Below are positions 54,764 through 62,658 of a DNA stretch of 64,000 nucleotides, one piece after another. The stretch's first letter is position 1; the number at the start of each line of letters is the position of its first letter. The translations under genes and the position numbers were made by a program. The stretch spans positions 248,001 through 312,000 of the forward strand of contig NZ_BLXX01000002.1 of NCBI RefSeq assembly GCF_014193515.1, written 5' to 3'. The stretch comes from Geomonas silvestris (GTDB taxonomy: Bacteria > Desulfobacterota > Desulfuromonadia > Geobacterales > Geobacteraceae). The notes below the pieces were generated by a model. That model was not told the DNA's origin and made no database searches. It saw only the letters and a program-made list of their open reading frames with translations.

Positions 54764-57502
54764 ATGGCTTCAGGCGACCGGTTTGCTCCGCCGGATTTCC
54801 GGCTGCTTTTCCAAGGCTCACCGCACCCTTACATGGTGCTCCTTCCCGATTCCCTTTTTACCATCGCCGCTGTCAACGACCGTTATCTCGAGGTGACGGG
54901 TACCCAGCGCGACACGATGGTCGGCCGCGGCCTGTTCCAGGTATTCCCGGACAATCCGGACGACCCCTCGGCCAACGGGGTCAGCGACCTGCGCAGCTCT
55001 CTGGAGCGGGTACTTCGCGACGGCGTGCAGGACACCATGGGGATTCAGAAGTACGACGTCCCCTGCGCCGAGGCTGAAGGGGGCTTCCGGGTGAAATACT
55101 GGAGCCCGGTCAACACCCCGATACCCGGCCCGGATGGGACCGTCGCCTATGTGCTTCACTATGCCGAGGACGTGACGGAGTTTATCCTTTCCCAGCAGCA
55201 AACATCCGACGAGGCGGCCCGACAACTCGGCAATAGCCGGGAAACCGCCCGCATCGAGGCGGAAATTCTCCACCGCGCCAACGAAGTCAAGGAGTCCAAC
55301 CGGCGGCTCAAACTGGCGATGGAGGAACTGGAAAGGAACAAGGCGGAGCTCACCCGTCTCAATCAGAAACTCCACGAACTCGATCGCAGCAAGACCGTCT
55401 TCTTCGGCAACGTGAGCCACGAGCTGCGCACTCCGCTCACCCTTACCCTGGGCCCCCTCGAAGAAATCCTTTCCCGCACCGATTACCCGCTCTCCCCGGC
55501 TGATCGCAACAACCTGTCGATCGCCCACCGCAACGCCCTGCGCCTGCTCAAATTGGTGAACACGCTCCTCGACTTCTCCCGGATCGAGGCCGGGCGCATC
55601 CAGGCGACCTACCGCCCCTGCGACCTCGCCACCCTGACCGCGCAGCTCGCCGGTGTCTTCCGGTCCGCGATCGAGAAGGGGGGACTGGAACTCACCGTCG
55701 ACTGCCCGCCGCTGCCCGAGCCGGTCTTCATCGACCTCTCGATGTGGGAGAAGATCGTCCTCAACCTCCTCTCCAACGCCTTCAAATTCACCCTGAAAGG
55801 GCGCATCAGCGTCTCGCTCCGCTCCACCGGCGCCGGCGCCCGGCTCAGCGTGGCCGACACGGGATGCGGCATTCCAGAGGGAGAACGGGGCAACATCTTC
55901 CAGCGCTTCCACCGCATCGAACAGGCCAAGGGGCGCGCCCACGAGGGGACCGGTATCGGGCTCTCCCTGGTGGACGAGCTGGTGCGGTTGCAGGGAGGCG
56001 AGATCTCGGTTGAGAGCGAGGTCGGTCGGGGCAGCTCCTTCACCGTCACGCTCCCCTACGGCTCGCAGCACCTCCCCCCCGACCAACTAGGAGCGGCGGA
56101 TGCTGGTCCCTCGAGTTCGCCCAATGCCGACCCCTTTTTGGAAGAGGCTCTCCGCTGGCTGCCGGGCGACGAGGGGGGACTTGCCGAGGAGCTGGCAGTG
56201 TCCGCCGACGTTGCCAGACCGCGCCTGCTTCTGGCCGACGACAACGCCGACATGCGGGATTACGTGCAGAGGCTTATGGGTACCTGGTGCGAGATACGCG
56301 CCGTGGCCGACGGCGAGGAGGCTTGGCAGGAGATCTGCCGGCACCGTCCCGATCTTTTGCTGACCGATGTGATGATGCCCCGCCTGGACGGCTTCGGTCT
56401 CCTGGCCCGACTGCGCAACGATCCCCTCACCAGATCTCTGCCGGTCATCATGCTTTCCGCCCGTGCCGGTGAGGAGTCGCGCTCCGAGGGGATCGAGGCC
56501 GGCGCCGACGACTACCTGGTAAAGCCCTTCAGCGCCCGGGAGTTGGTCGCCCGGGTGAAGACCAACCTGGAGATGGCCCGCCTGCGCGAGGAATCGGCAC
56601 GCGCGGCCGAGCACCTCAAAGCCAAGGAAGAGGCGAACGCACACCTGGAGCGGTTGGTCGCCGAACGCACCGACGAATTGGAGGAACACCGGGCCGAACT
56701 GGAGATGCAGAACGAGGAACTGCTGGAGACCTACCGTGACCTGGAAGAGGAGACCGCCCAGAGGGTCCAGGCAGTCGAGCATTTGCGGGAGAAGGAGAAG
56801 CTCCTGCTGCAGCAAAGCCGGATGGCGGCCATGGGAGACATGCTTTTCAACATCGCCCACCAGTGGCGGCAGCCCTTGAACGTCCTGGGTCTCAACGTCC
56901 AGCAGCTCGGACTCCTCTACGAGGTAGGAGAGCTCAACCAGGAAACTCTCGACCAGGCTATCGCGCGCTCGCTGGAGATCATTGGCCATCTCTCCAAAAC
57001 AATCAACGACTTCACCTGCTTCTCGAAGCCGGACAAGGACAAGACGGTTTTCCTGGTGGCAGACGCCGTGTCAAAAACGCTCTCCCTGGTAGCTGCCGGT
57101 TTCGAGGAGCAGCGTATCGCTCTCACCGTCGAGGTGTCCGGGGAACCGGAGATCCGTGGTTACCCCAACGAGTTCTCCCAGGTACTCCTCAATATCCTGA
57201 TGAATGCCATGGATGCCCTGGTGGAGCGCGAGACCCGCGACGGGCGGGTCACGTTGCGCGCCGTGAGCCAAGACGGAAGAGCCGTGGTGATCATTACCGA
57301 CAACGCGGGGGGGATCGATCCCGAGATCCTGCCCAGGGTTTTCGACCCGTTCTTCACCACCAAGGCGCAGGGGAAAGGGACCGGCATCGGCCTGTTCCTC
57401 GCCAAATCCATTGTTGAGAAGAGCATGGGCGGCTGGCTCAAGGCCCGCAATACCGCCGACGGCGCCGAGTTCACTATCGAGGTGAGCAATGGAAACCCTT
57501 AA
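54764..57502 (+). CDS. Hybrid sensor kinase with two kinase cores: PAS-HisKA-HATPase-REC-HisKA-HATPase
   Basis: The 912-residue soluble protein (start at 54764, GAGGG site) has a PAS domain (~15-140), coiled coil (~150-208), first kinase core with His219 (NVSHELRTPLTL), N box (LNLLSNAFKF) and G boxes (DTGCGIPE, GTGIGLSLV), a receiver (~486-600) with Asp535 (LLTDVMMPR) and Lys in VKPFS, a second coiled coil (~605-685), and a second core with His699 (FNIAHQWRQPLNVLG), N box (LNILMNAMDAL) and G boxes (DNAGGIDP, GTGIGLFLAK). Two full kinase cores around a receiver are uncommon. It overlaps the next response-regulator gene by 14 bases. Confidence 0.9.
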   Translation: MASGDRFAPPDFRLLFQGSPHPYMVLLPDSLFTIAAVNDRYLEVTGTQRDTMVGRGLFQVFPDNPDDPSANGVSDLRSSLERVLRDGVQDTMGIQKYDVPCAEAEGGFRVKYWSPVNTPIPGPDGTVAYVLHYAEDVTEFILSQQQTSDEAARQLGNSRETARIEAEILHRANEVKESNRRLKLAMEELERNKAELTRLNQKLHELDRSKTVFFGNVSHELRTPLTLTLGPLEEILSRTDYPLSPADRNNLSIAHRNALRLLKLVNTLLDFSRIEAGRIQATYRPCDLATLTAQLAGVFRSAIEKGGLELTVDCPPLPEPVFIDLSMWEKIVLNLLSNAFKFTLKGRISVSLRSTGAGARLSVADTGCGIPEGERGNIFQRFHRIEQAKGRAHEGTGIGLSLVDELVRLQGGEISVESEVGRGSSFTVTLPYGSQHLPPDQLGAADAGPSSSPNADPFLEEALRWLPGDEGGLAEELAVSADVARPRLLLADDNADMRDYVQRLMGTWCEIRAVADGEEAWQEICRHRPDLLLTDVMMPRLDGFGLLARLRNDPLTRSLPVIMLSARAGEESRSEGIEAGADDYLVKPFSARELVARVKTNLEMARLREESARAAEHLKAKEEANAHLERLVAERTDELEEHRAELEMQNEELLETYRDLEEETAQRVQAVEHLREKEKLLLQQSRMAAMGDMLFNIAHQWRQPLNVLGLNVQQLGLLYEVGELNQETLDQAIARSLEIIGHLSKTINDFTCFSKPDKDKTVFLVADAVSKTLSLVAAGFEEQRIALTVEVSGEPEIRGYPNEFSQVLLNILMNAMDALVERETRDGRVTLRAVSQDGRAVVIITDNAGGIDPEILPRVFDPFFTTKAQGKGTGIGLFLAKSIVEKSMGGWLKARNTADGAEFTIEVSNGNP

Positions 57503-57893
57503 CCCGCGAACTTCTTTTTCACTTCTCTACGTGGAAGACGATCCCGAGGCGCGCACCCTGGTGGCAAAGGCGCTCTCCATGAAGTTCCGGCAGTTGCGGC
57601 TCTTCAGCGCAGAGAACGGCGCCGAAGGGCTGCGGCTTTACCAGGAACATCGCCCGGACATCGTTCTCACCGACATCAAGATGCCGGAGATGGACGGCAT
57701 CACCATGGCAGGCAGGATCCGGGAGATACACGACGGTGCGGTTATCTGCGTTTTATCCGCCTACTGTGACGCCCAGGAATTCCAAAAGCAGGCCGATGAA
57801 CTCAACCTGTCCCACTGCCTGGCAAAGCCCGTCGATTACCGCACCCTCTTTGCCACCATAGATTCTTGTCTTGCCACAGTTGTCGATGGTTGA
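57489..57893 (+). CDS. Single-domain response regulator coupled to the hybrid kinase
   Basis: The 134-residue receiver has acidic residues in VEDDPE, phospho-acceptor Asp62 (IVLTDIKMPEMDG) and Lys in LAKPVD; a Ser occupies the Thr/Ser switch (VLSAY). There is no output domain. Its start lies inside the last codons of the hybrid kinase (14-base overlap) behind GAGGTGAG, so it is translationally coupled and is the most likely target of the second kinase core. Confidence 0.9.
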   Translation: METLNPRTSFSLLYVEDDPEARTLVAKALSMKFRQLRLFSAENGAEGLRLYQEHRPDIVLTDIKMPEMDGITMAGRIREIHDGAVICVLSAYCDAQEFQKQADELNLSHCLAKPVDYRTLFATIDSCLATVVDG

Positions 57894-57900
57894 CTCTAGA

Positions 57901-57950
57901 AAAATCGATCAGTCCTCCCCAATTTTGATCGGACAACCTTTTCGATCAGG
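57901..57950. repeat. Short TCGATCAG repeats
   Basis: TCGATCAG occurs at 57905-57912 and 57942-57949, with the related TTTTGATCGG at 57923-57932 between them, directly after the response-regulator stop codon and before the 41-bp array. Confidence 0.45.
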
Positions 57951-57968
57951 ATCCTGCGGTTGCCGATT

Positions 57969-58410
57969 CATTTCTCGACTGCCAAGTTCCATTTTTCTTC
58001 ACGTGAGTCCAAACTTTCAGAGCGAGAAATGAAAACTCTCGCTGCAAGTTTCACTTGTGCTCCCTGAAGTTTAGATGTTGCCCAGGCAAAACGAAACTTC
58101 CGGGGAAGAGTTTCATTTCAATGCCCCTTAGTTTCGATAGTCGCGGTTAAAGTTTCTTTTTTTGCTCCTCTAAAGGAAACTTCTGGCCAAGAGTTTTGAT
58201 TTCCAGTCTGCTAAATCAAACTTTTCTCGGAAAGTTTGATTTTCTGCTGCATAAATTCAAACTTTTTTGCCTCAGTTTGATTTTTCCGTCATGAGGTTTC
58301 ATTTTCCCGTGACACAATTCAAAGTTCCAAACCGGGAAAGGAAACTTCTGCTCAAAAGTTTTTATTTTGAGGCCATCTAGAGAAACTTTTGCTTCGCACG
58401 ATAAAACCTG
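57969..58410. repeat. Phased array of ~11 degenerate palindromic units, period 41-42 bp
   Basis: Each unit is built on CAAACTT (or GAAACTT), ~7 bases, then AAGTTTGATTT, then a ~17-base spacer. Left arms start at 58010, 58093, 58176, 58217, 58258, 58341 and 58382; the gaps are 41 or 83 (two units), so the register is kept through degenerate units near 57969, 58051, 58134 and 58299, where often only the right arm survives (e.g. 57984, 58067, 58150). The best unit is a 12-bp perfect inverted repeat (58213-58224 and 58231-58242). The stretch is AT-rich and contains no gene. It is not CRISPR: arms are degenerate and the period is too short. Confidence 0.8.
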
Positions 58411-58484
58411 CACTAGATAAGTAAGTGTCGTACGCGGATGGATTTTTTAGGCGGGAATAGGAAAAAAAAGAGAGGTGACATGAG

Positions 58485-58549
58485 AAGGCCGGCGTCGGAA
58501 ACCCGAAGCTCCTTTTATGGGCTCCCGGATTCGGCACCGGCCTTTTTTT
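58485..58549 (+). terminator. Rho-independent terminator after the 41-bp array
   Basis: AAGGCCGG (58485-58492) pairs with CCGGCCTT (58537-58544), with an inner paired region (GAAGCTCC/GGGCTCCC) and a T7 run. Orientation is plus, so a transcript crossing the array would end here. Confidence 0.75.
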
Positions 58550-58574
58550 CTTACCGCCGTGGCAATTGCGTTAT

Positions 58575-59237
58575 CTAAGTTACAATGATTCCCACCACTG
58601 CGCTCCACGGGCTAGTCTCATTGTCGCCGTGACTCCTGACCCTGAAAAAGTACCAACAGGCACGTTCCAGGTTTTTGATGAGAGGTCGAACGGTCTTGAA
58701 ATTTGCGTAATCCCTCCAAGAGTCCTCGCCTGTCGGTTGGCCTTTGCAGAATTGTACTTGGTACCCGCCTGCGCCAAGATCTCGCTGGATCTTCAGCCTT
58801 ACAGCACCGTCATCAGCCCGTTCAACCTCTAGTTTCAGGGGATCCCTTGAAACGGATACATGCTGGTGGGGCCTTTTGGTCTTCTCCTTCACCTCCTTCA
58901 CCTCATACCCCATTCCGTACAACAGGGAGTTGTCCTTTGCAGCCTTCGCGCGCAAGACGAGGTAGGACGTGTTGATGTCGATGGAGTGGAAGGTCGCTGC
59001 CTGCTCCTCATCGCGCTGCTTCATTTTCAAGGTGTCCTTGTTTTCCGCTGCTGTCTCCAAATCGGAGAGGGTAGCTGCATGTTCCCTAAAATGCCGGGCA
59101 CCGTGCACCCAATCCGGGAAAGTGCTGCCATGGAAGGGATGTTTTTCCTGAAGGGCTGCGGTACCGAGGCACCAGGTGATAAGTTCCCGGGGGGTCATTT
59201 TGTGGAAGTTCATGACGAAGATGTCGTTCGCTGACAT
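58575..59237 (-). CDS. Hypothetical protein with C-terminal FN3-like domain
   Basis: The 220-residue protein has no signal peptide. Residues ~1-80 are helical (PRELITWCLGTAALQEKHP). From ~125 the sequence reads as a fibronectin type III domain: SRDPLKLEVERADDGAVRLKIQ, GGYQVQFCKG, then YFFRVRSHGDNETSPWS, the usual closing motif. AGGAGG lies 8 bases before the ATG. The family has no known role in my memory. It is convergent with the terminated plus-strand transcript crossing the array. Confidence 0.65.
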   Translation of the reverse strand: MSANDIFVMNFHKMTPRELITWCLGTAALQEKHPFHGSTFPDWVHGARHFREHAATLSDLETAAENKDTLKMKQRDEEQAATFHSIDINTSYLVLRAKAAKDNSLLYGMGYEVKEVKEKTKRPHQHVSVSRDPLKLEVERADDGAVRLKIQRDLGAGGYQVQFCKGQPTGEDSWRDYANFKTVRPLIKNLERACWYFFRVRSHGDNETSPWSAVVGIIVT

Positions 59238-59504
59238 GTGGCCACCTCCTTGTCTTAAAGCATGCTCATCATTTTAAGATTCCACCGACGGGTGTCAAGC
59301 AACTTTATTGTTTTTTTCTAACCCTTCTTTACTACCTCTTTCGGCCCCGTCGCCCTACCAGTGGACAACGGTCCTCTACAAGACCTGCTCCCGCTTGCAC
59401 AGCGCGTTCTTGCGCCTAAACTTAGTAGCTGCCCATGCCGCCCCCGCCCGGGCCTCACAGCCCCCTCTGCCGACCGCAAGGACCTTACCTACGTGGAGGT
59501 CGCT

Positions 59505-60374
59505 ATGGATCGCGAAGATGAAGAGGTCTGCGTCCTGAAGGAGTTGGAGATCTTCATGGAAGAGCTCATGCAGGCACACATGCGCCACGAGAAAGAAGGG
59601 AACGAAGAACGCTCCCGGATGGCCTTGGCCCAGATTTATCTCTGCAACGAGATATTCCAGCTCTACCAGAAGAACTCGGACTGGGAGGACTTCACCGGAA
59701 GGCTCGAGGACTACGTTTACTCGGAAATGGATCGTTACCAGGAAGCCCGCGGCAACGGCGAAAAGGGAAAGGCGCGGTTGATGCTCGCCAGGGTGCGCTG
59801 TACCCGACGACTGCTGGCACGGCTCAACAACCCTTCGCGGCAAGAAATCCATTCCAAGTTGGGCTTCTTTCCTGCGAGAACTTTTTCCGAGGCTGCGCTG
59901 AACCAACCGGACCTTCCGGAGAAATTCCAGGAAGCTCAACAAAAGACGCTGCTTTACGAAAGCATAGAACGGTTCCAGAGAGGCGAGGATCCCCGCACCA
60001 TCAACCGTGAACAGAAACGGCTGGAATACGAAGCGGCGAGGCTGCAAAAGGAGGTAACAGCCAGGTCCCGCAAAATCCGGCCAGGCAATGAGGCCTACGA
60101 GCGCTTTGTCGAGGCTCAGGGGCACATTTTCCCCGCCATCGAGCAGAACATCGCCGAACCTAAGCTGTGGCACAAATTCCGCGAGTTTCTCTGGGAGCTC
60201 ATCGAGCGGAGCGAACTTAGCTACCGGGTGGCACGGGAGTGCGACGATTACGAGGTGGCCCTGATGGAGCTTGGCCGCATGCGGTGCGCCGGATGGCTTT
60301 TGAGGAGGATTCGGGAGCCGATCCGCCGGAGGGAGATCTGCAGGCAGATCGAACAGGCGCTCGTGATTCATTGA
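59505..60374 (+). CDS. Helical hypothetical protein
   Basis: The ATG at 59505 is chosen for its GGAGGT site; the product is 289 residues, soluble, almost entirely alpha helical and strongly charged (many Glu, Arg). Two halves show loosely similar helix-rich patterns (AQIYLCNEIFQLYQK / LGRMRCAGWLLRRI). No motif identifies an enzyme. The gene is monocistronic with its own terminator. It is not recognised as a named family. Confidence 0.65.
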   Translation: MDREDEEVCVLKELEIFMEELMQAHMRHEKEGNEERSRMALAQIYLCNEIFQLYQKNSDWEDFTGRLEDYVYSEMDRYQEARGNGEKGKARLMLARVRCTRRLLARLNNPSRQEIHSKLGFFPARTFSEAALNQPDLPEKFQEAQQKTLLYESIERFQRGEDPRTINREQKRLEYEAARLQKEVTARSRKIRPGNEAYERFVEAQGHIFPAIEQNIAEPKLWHKFREFLWELIERSELSYRVARECDDYEVALMELGRMRCAGWLLRRIREPIRRREICRQIEQALVIH

Positions 60375-60411
60375 GGACCCAGGGAATCACTCGCTGGCAC
60401 GATTCGAAACA

Positions 60412-60441
60412 AGAAAGGCCCTCAACCGTGAGGGCCTTTCT
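60412..60441 (+). terminator. Rho-independent terminator
   Basis: A 13-bp perfect stem (60412-60424 and 60429-60441), loop ACCG, 37 bases after the stop codon. Confidence 0.85.
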
Positions 60442-60487
60442 GTTGGTTCATCCGGGAATTCCGGGAAAAGTCGTCCAAACAGGCCCA

Positions 60488-60591
60488 CTCTCCCCTTGCG
60501 GGAGAGGGTCAGGGTGAGGGGGAAGGCGCCACGTCAGCGCGGCTGGCAGCTTCACCCACCCCCCGCCCCCCTCCCGTCAAGGGAGGGGGAG
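60488..60591. repeat. Inverted pair of REP-like elements
   Basis: CTCTCCCCTTGCGGGAGAGG with trailing GGGTGAGGG (60488-60522) and its inverted counterpart CACCC...CTCCC-GTCAA-GGGAGGGGGAGA (60553-60591). Such CTCTCCC/GGGTGAGGG palindromes are widespread between genes in proteobacteria. Confidence 0.65.
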
Positions 60592-60640
60592 ATGTGGTTT
60601 CCGGCATTGTCTGATGAACCTTTCCGTTGGTGAATAAGGA

Positions 60641-60910
60641 TTATTTCCCAGCGTAGGGCTTATAGGTTTTTGCCAGGTAATCCACCAGGACCTTCTTCTC
60701 TTCCGGGTTCAGTTTGGCACCGCGCTTCATCATGCTGGTGACGATGGCGTCCCACTGCTCCGGGGAGCGCTTCAGGACTTTTACCTTGGAGGAAGGGTGG
60801 CAAACGGCACACTTTGCCTCCAGGAGGGTGGCGCCGTTGCTGAACATGGCGGCATGGGAGGTGGCGGCGGAGAAGGTGACGGCGAGAATAGCAATAGTGG
60901 TCTTGATCAT
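60641..60910 (-). CDS. Small periplasmic monohaem c-type cytochrome
   Basis: The 89-residue product has a signal peptide (~1-20, SHA cleavage) and one haem site, CAVCH (34-38), followed by a helix with MMKRG, where a Met could be the axial ligand, and a C-terminal helix (EEKKVLVDYLAKTY) as in class I cytochromes. It should carry single electrons in the periplasm. GAGGAAAC precedes the ATG. It lies between two REP-like elements and downstream of none of the nuo genes' promoters. Confidence 0.88.
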   Translation of the reverse strand: MIKTTIAILAVTFSAATSHAAMFSNGATLLEAKCAVCHPSSKVKVLKRSPEQWDAIVTSMMKRGAKLNPEEKKVLVDYLAKTYKPYAGK

Positions 60911-60968
60911 GTACGTTTCCTCGTTTGTTCTTCAGGTTGGGATCAGGTTTCCCTTTATTGAGATAAAT

Positions 60969-61007
60969 CCACCCTGTCCCCCCCTCGCAAAGGGGGGAAC
61001 GCGAGGG
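60969..61007. repeat. REP-like palindrome
   Basis: CCACCCTGTCCCCCCCTCGC then AAAGGGGGGAACGCGAGGG, related to the elements at 13034 and 60488; between the cytochrome gene and nuoN. Confidence 0.55.
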
Positions 61008-61099
61008 TGTCGACGACACTTCGTGGGGGCCCTCCGCCGTTCGCAACGTCCAGAGTTGAGGTATCTCCGTGTGCTCCGTGCCTCCGTGGCAATAACAAA

Positions 61100-61131
61100 A
61101 AAGGCCCCTGAGCTTCACGCCAGGGGCCTTT
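61100..61131 (-). terminator. Rho-independent terminator of the nuo transcript
   Basis: An 11-bp perfect stem (61100-61110 and 61121-61131) followed on the minus strand by a T run, 29 bases after the nuoN stop. Confidence 0.88.
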
Positions 61132-61159
61132 CGTTGTCTCTATGCGCTCTGCGTACGGC

Positions 61160-62614
61160 TTAGAACTGCACGGCCTTCTGTGCCAGCTCGAGGATGGTCC
61201 CCGGAACCACACCCATGACCAGGGTGGCCACGACGGTCACCAGGAGGCAGAGGGCGATCGGTGCGGTGACACCGGCCCACTCGAAATCCTCCTGGGCGTC
61301 TTTCATGTACATGAAGACCATGACGCGCAGATAGTAGTACACGGAGGCGGCCGAGTTCAGGACGCCGATGATGGCAAGCCCGGTGTAGCCGCTCTTGATG
61401 GCCGCGGAGAAGAGGTAGAACTTCCCGATGAAGCCCGCGGTCGGCGGCATGCCGGCCAGGGAGAACAGGAAGACGCTGAAGAGTACTGCGAGTACCGGGC
61501 GCTTGTAGCCCATACCGGCGAAGTCCTGCACGGTGCCGTTCTTCTCGCCCTTCTTGCCGACCAGGACGATCACGGCGAAGGCGCCGATGTTCATGAAGGC
61601 GTAGGAGAGCATGTAGAAGAGGATGCCGGCGACCCCTTCACGGTTAAGAGCGGTGAAACCTACCAGGGCGTAACCCGCATGGGCGATGGAGGAGTACGCC
61701 AGCATGCGCTTGATGTTGTCCTGGGAGAGGGCGATGATGTTGCCGACGGTCATGGTGAGCACCGCCAGGATCCAGAGGAGCTCGGTAATGTTGTGGCCCA
61801 GCATCGGGAAGGCGAAGATCATCACCCTGAGGAAGGCGGCGAAGCCTGCCGCTTTCGGACCGGCCGACATGAAGGCGGTCATCGGGGTCGGGGCGCCCTC
61901 ATAGACGTCCGGGGTCCACATGTGGAAGGGAGCCGCGGCGATCTTGAAGGAGAAACCGACTGCGATGAGGAGCATGCCGACCACGAAGATCGGGTTGGCG
62001 GCGATGGAGGGGTTGGCCATCACGTGGTTCTGGATCCCGGCCAGCTTGGTGGTCCCGGTGGCGCCGTAGGTAAGCGCCATGCCGTAGAGCAGGAAGCCGG
62101 TGGAGAAGGCGCCCAGGAGGAAGTACTTAAGCCCCGCCTCGTTGCTCTTCAGGCTCGCCCGGTTCCAGCCGGCCAGCACGTAGAGGCTCACCGAGAGGAC
62201 CTCGAGACCGAGGAAGATGACCATGAGGTCGGTGCCCGAAGCCATCAGCATCATCCCGACGGTCGAGAAGAGGATCAGGGGGTAGAGCTCACCCTGGTTG
62301 CAGTCCTCCTGGACCATGTAGCGGTCCGAGATCAGGATGGCGAGGCCAGCCGAGATCAGGAAGATCACCTTGAAGAAGATCGCGAAGTTGTCCTGCATCA
62401 CCGCGCCGCCGAAACCCATCTGCGGGGTGCCCCAGCCGCTCACCACGCTGGCGGCGGTCACGGCGAGACCGACGATGCTCAGCCACCCGAGGTAACCCTT
62501 GTCCTTGCCGGGGACAAATACGTTTACCAGCAGGAGCACCATGGCGACCACCGAGAGTATGCACTCGGGCATGATCGACGCTATGTTTACGGCCGGCATT
62601 GCAATTGTTTCCAT
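61160..62614 (-). CDS. nuoN: NADH-quinone oxidoreductase subunit N
   Basis: The 484-residue inner-membrane protein has about 14 helices and the antiporter-like subunit motifs: LILFSTVGMMLMASGTDL, the KYFLLGAFSTG lysine helix, HMWTPDVYEGAPTPMTAF and RMLAYSSIAHAGYALVG. It forms part of the proton-pumping membrane arm of complex I. GGAGG lies 8 bases before the ATG. As in most nuo operons it is the last gene, following nuoM by 44 bases, and a terminator follows. Confidence 0.96.
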   Translation of the reverse strand: METIAMPAVNIASIMPECILSVVAMVLLLVNVFVPGKDKGYLGWLSIVGLAVTAASVVSGWGTPQMGFGGAVMQDNFAIFFKVIFLISAGLAILISDRYMVQEDCNQGELYPLILFSTVGMMLMASGTDLMVIFLGLEVLSVSLYVLAGWNRASLKSNEAGLKYFLLGAFSTGFLLYGMALTYGATGTTKLAGIQNHVMANPSIAANPIFVVGMLLIAVGFSFKIAAAPFHMWTPDVYEGAPTPMTAFMSAGPKAAGFAAFLRVMIFAFPMLGHNITELLWILAVLTMTVGNIIALSQDNIKRMLAYSSIAHAGYALVGFTALNREGVAGILFYMLSYAFMNIGAFAVIVLVGKKGEKNGTVQDFAGMGYKRPVLAVLFSVFLFSLAGMPPTAGFIGKFYLFSAAIKSGYTGLAIIGVLNSAASVYYYLRVMVFMYMKDAQEDFEWAGVTAPIALCLLVTVVATLVMGVVPGTILELAQKAVQF

Positions 62615-62658
62615 CTATAATCCTCCGATCAGGCTAGTTCTAAACGGTTCGCTTTTGG

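Noticed and set aside
57969-58410. CRISPR array
   Set aside because: Repeats are degenerate palindromes with a 41-bp period; CRISPR repeats are near-identical with 60-75 bp periods, and no cas genes are present.
58216-58413. 65-codon minus-strand reading frame in the array
   Set aside because: It merely reads through the repeats, has no ribosome site and no family features.
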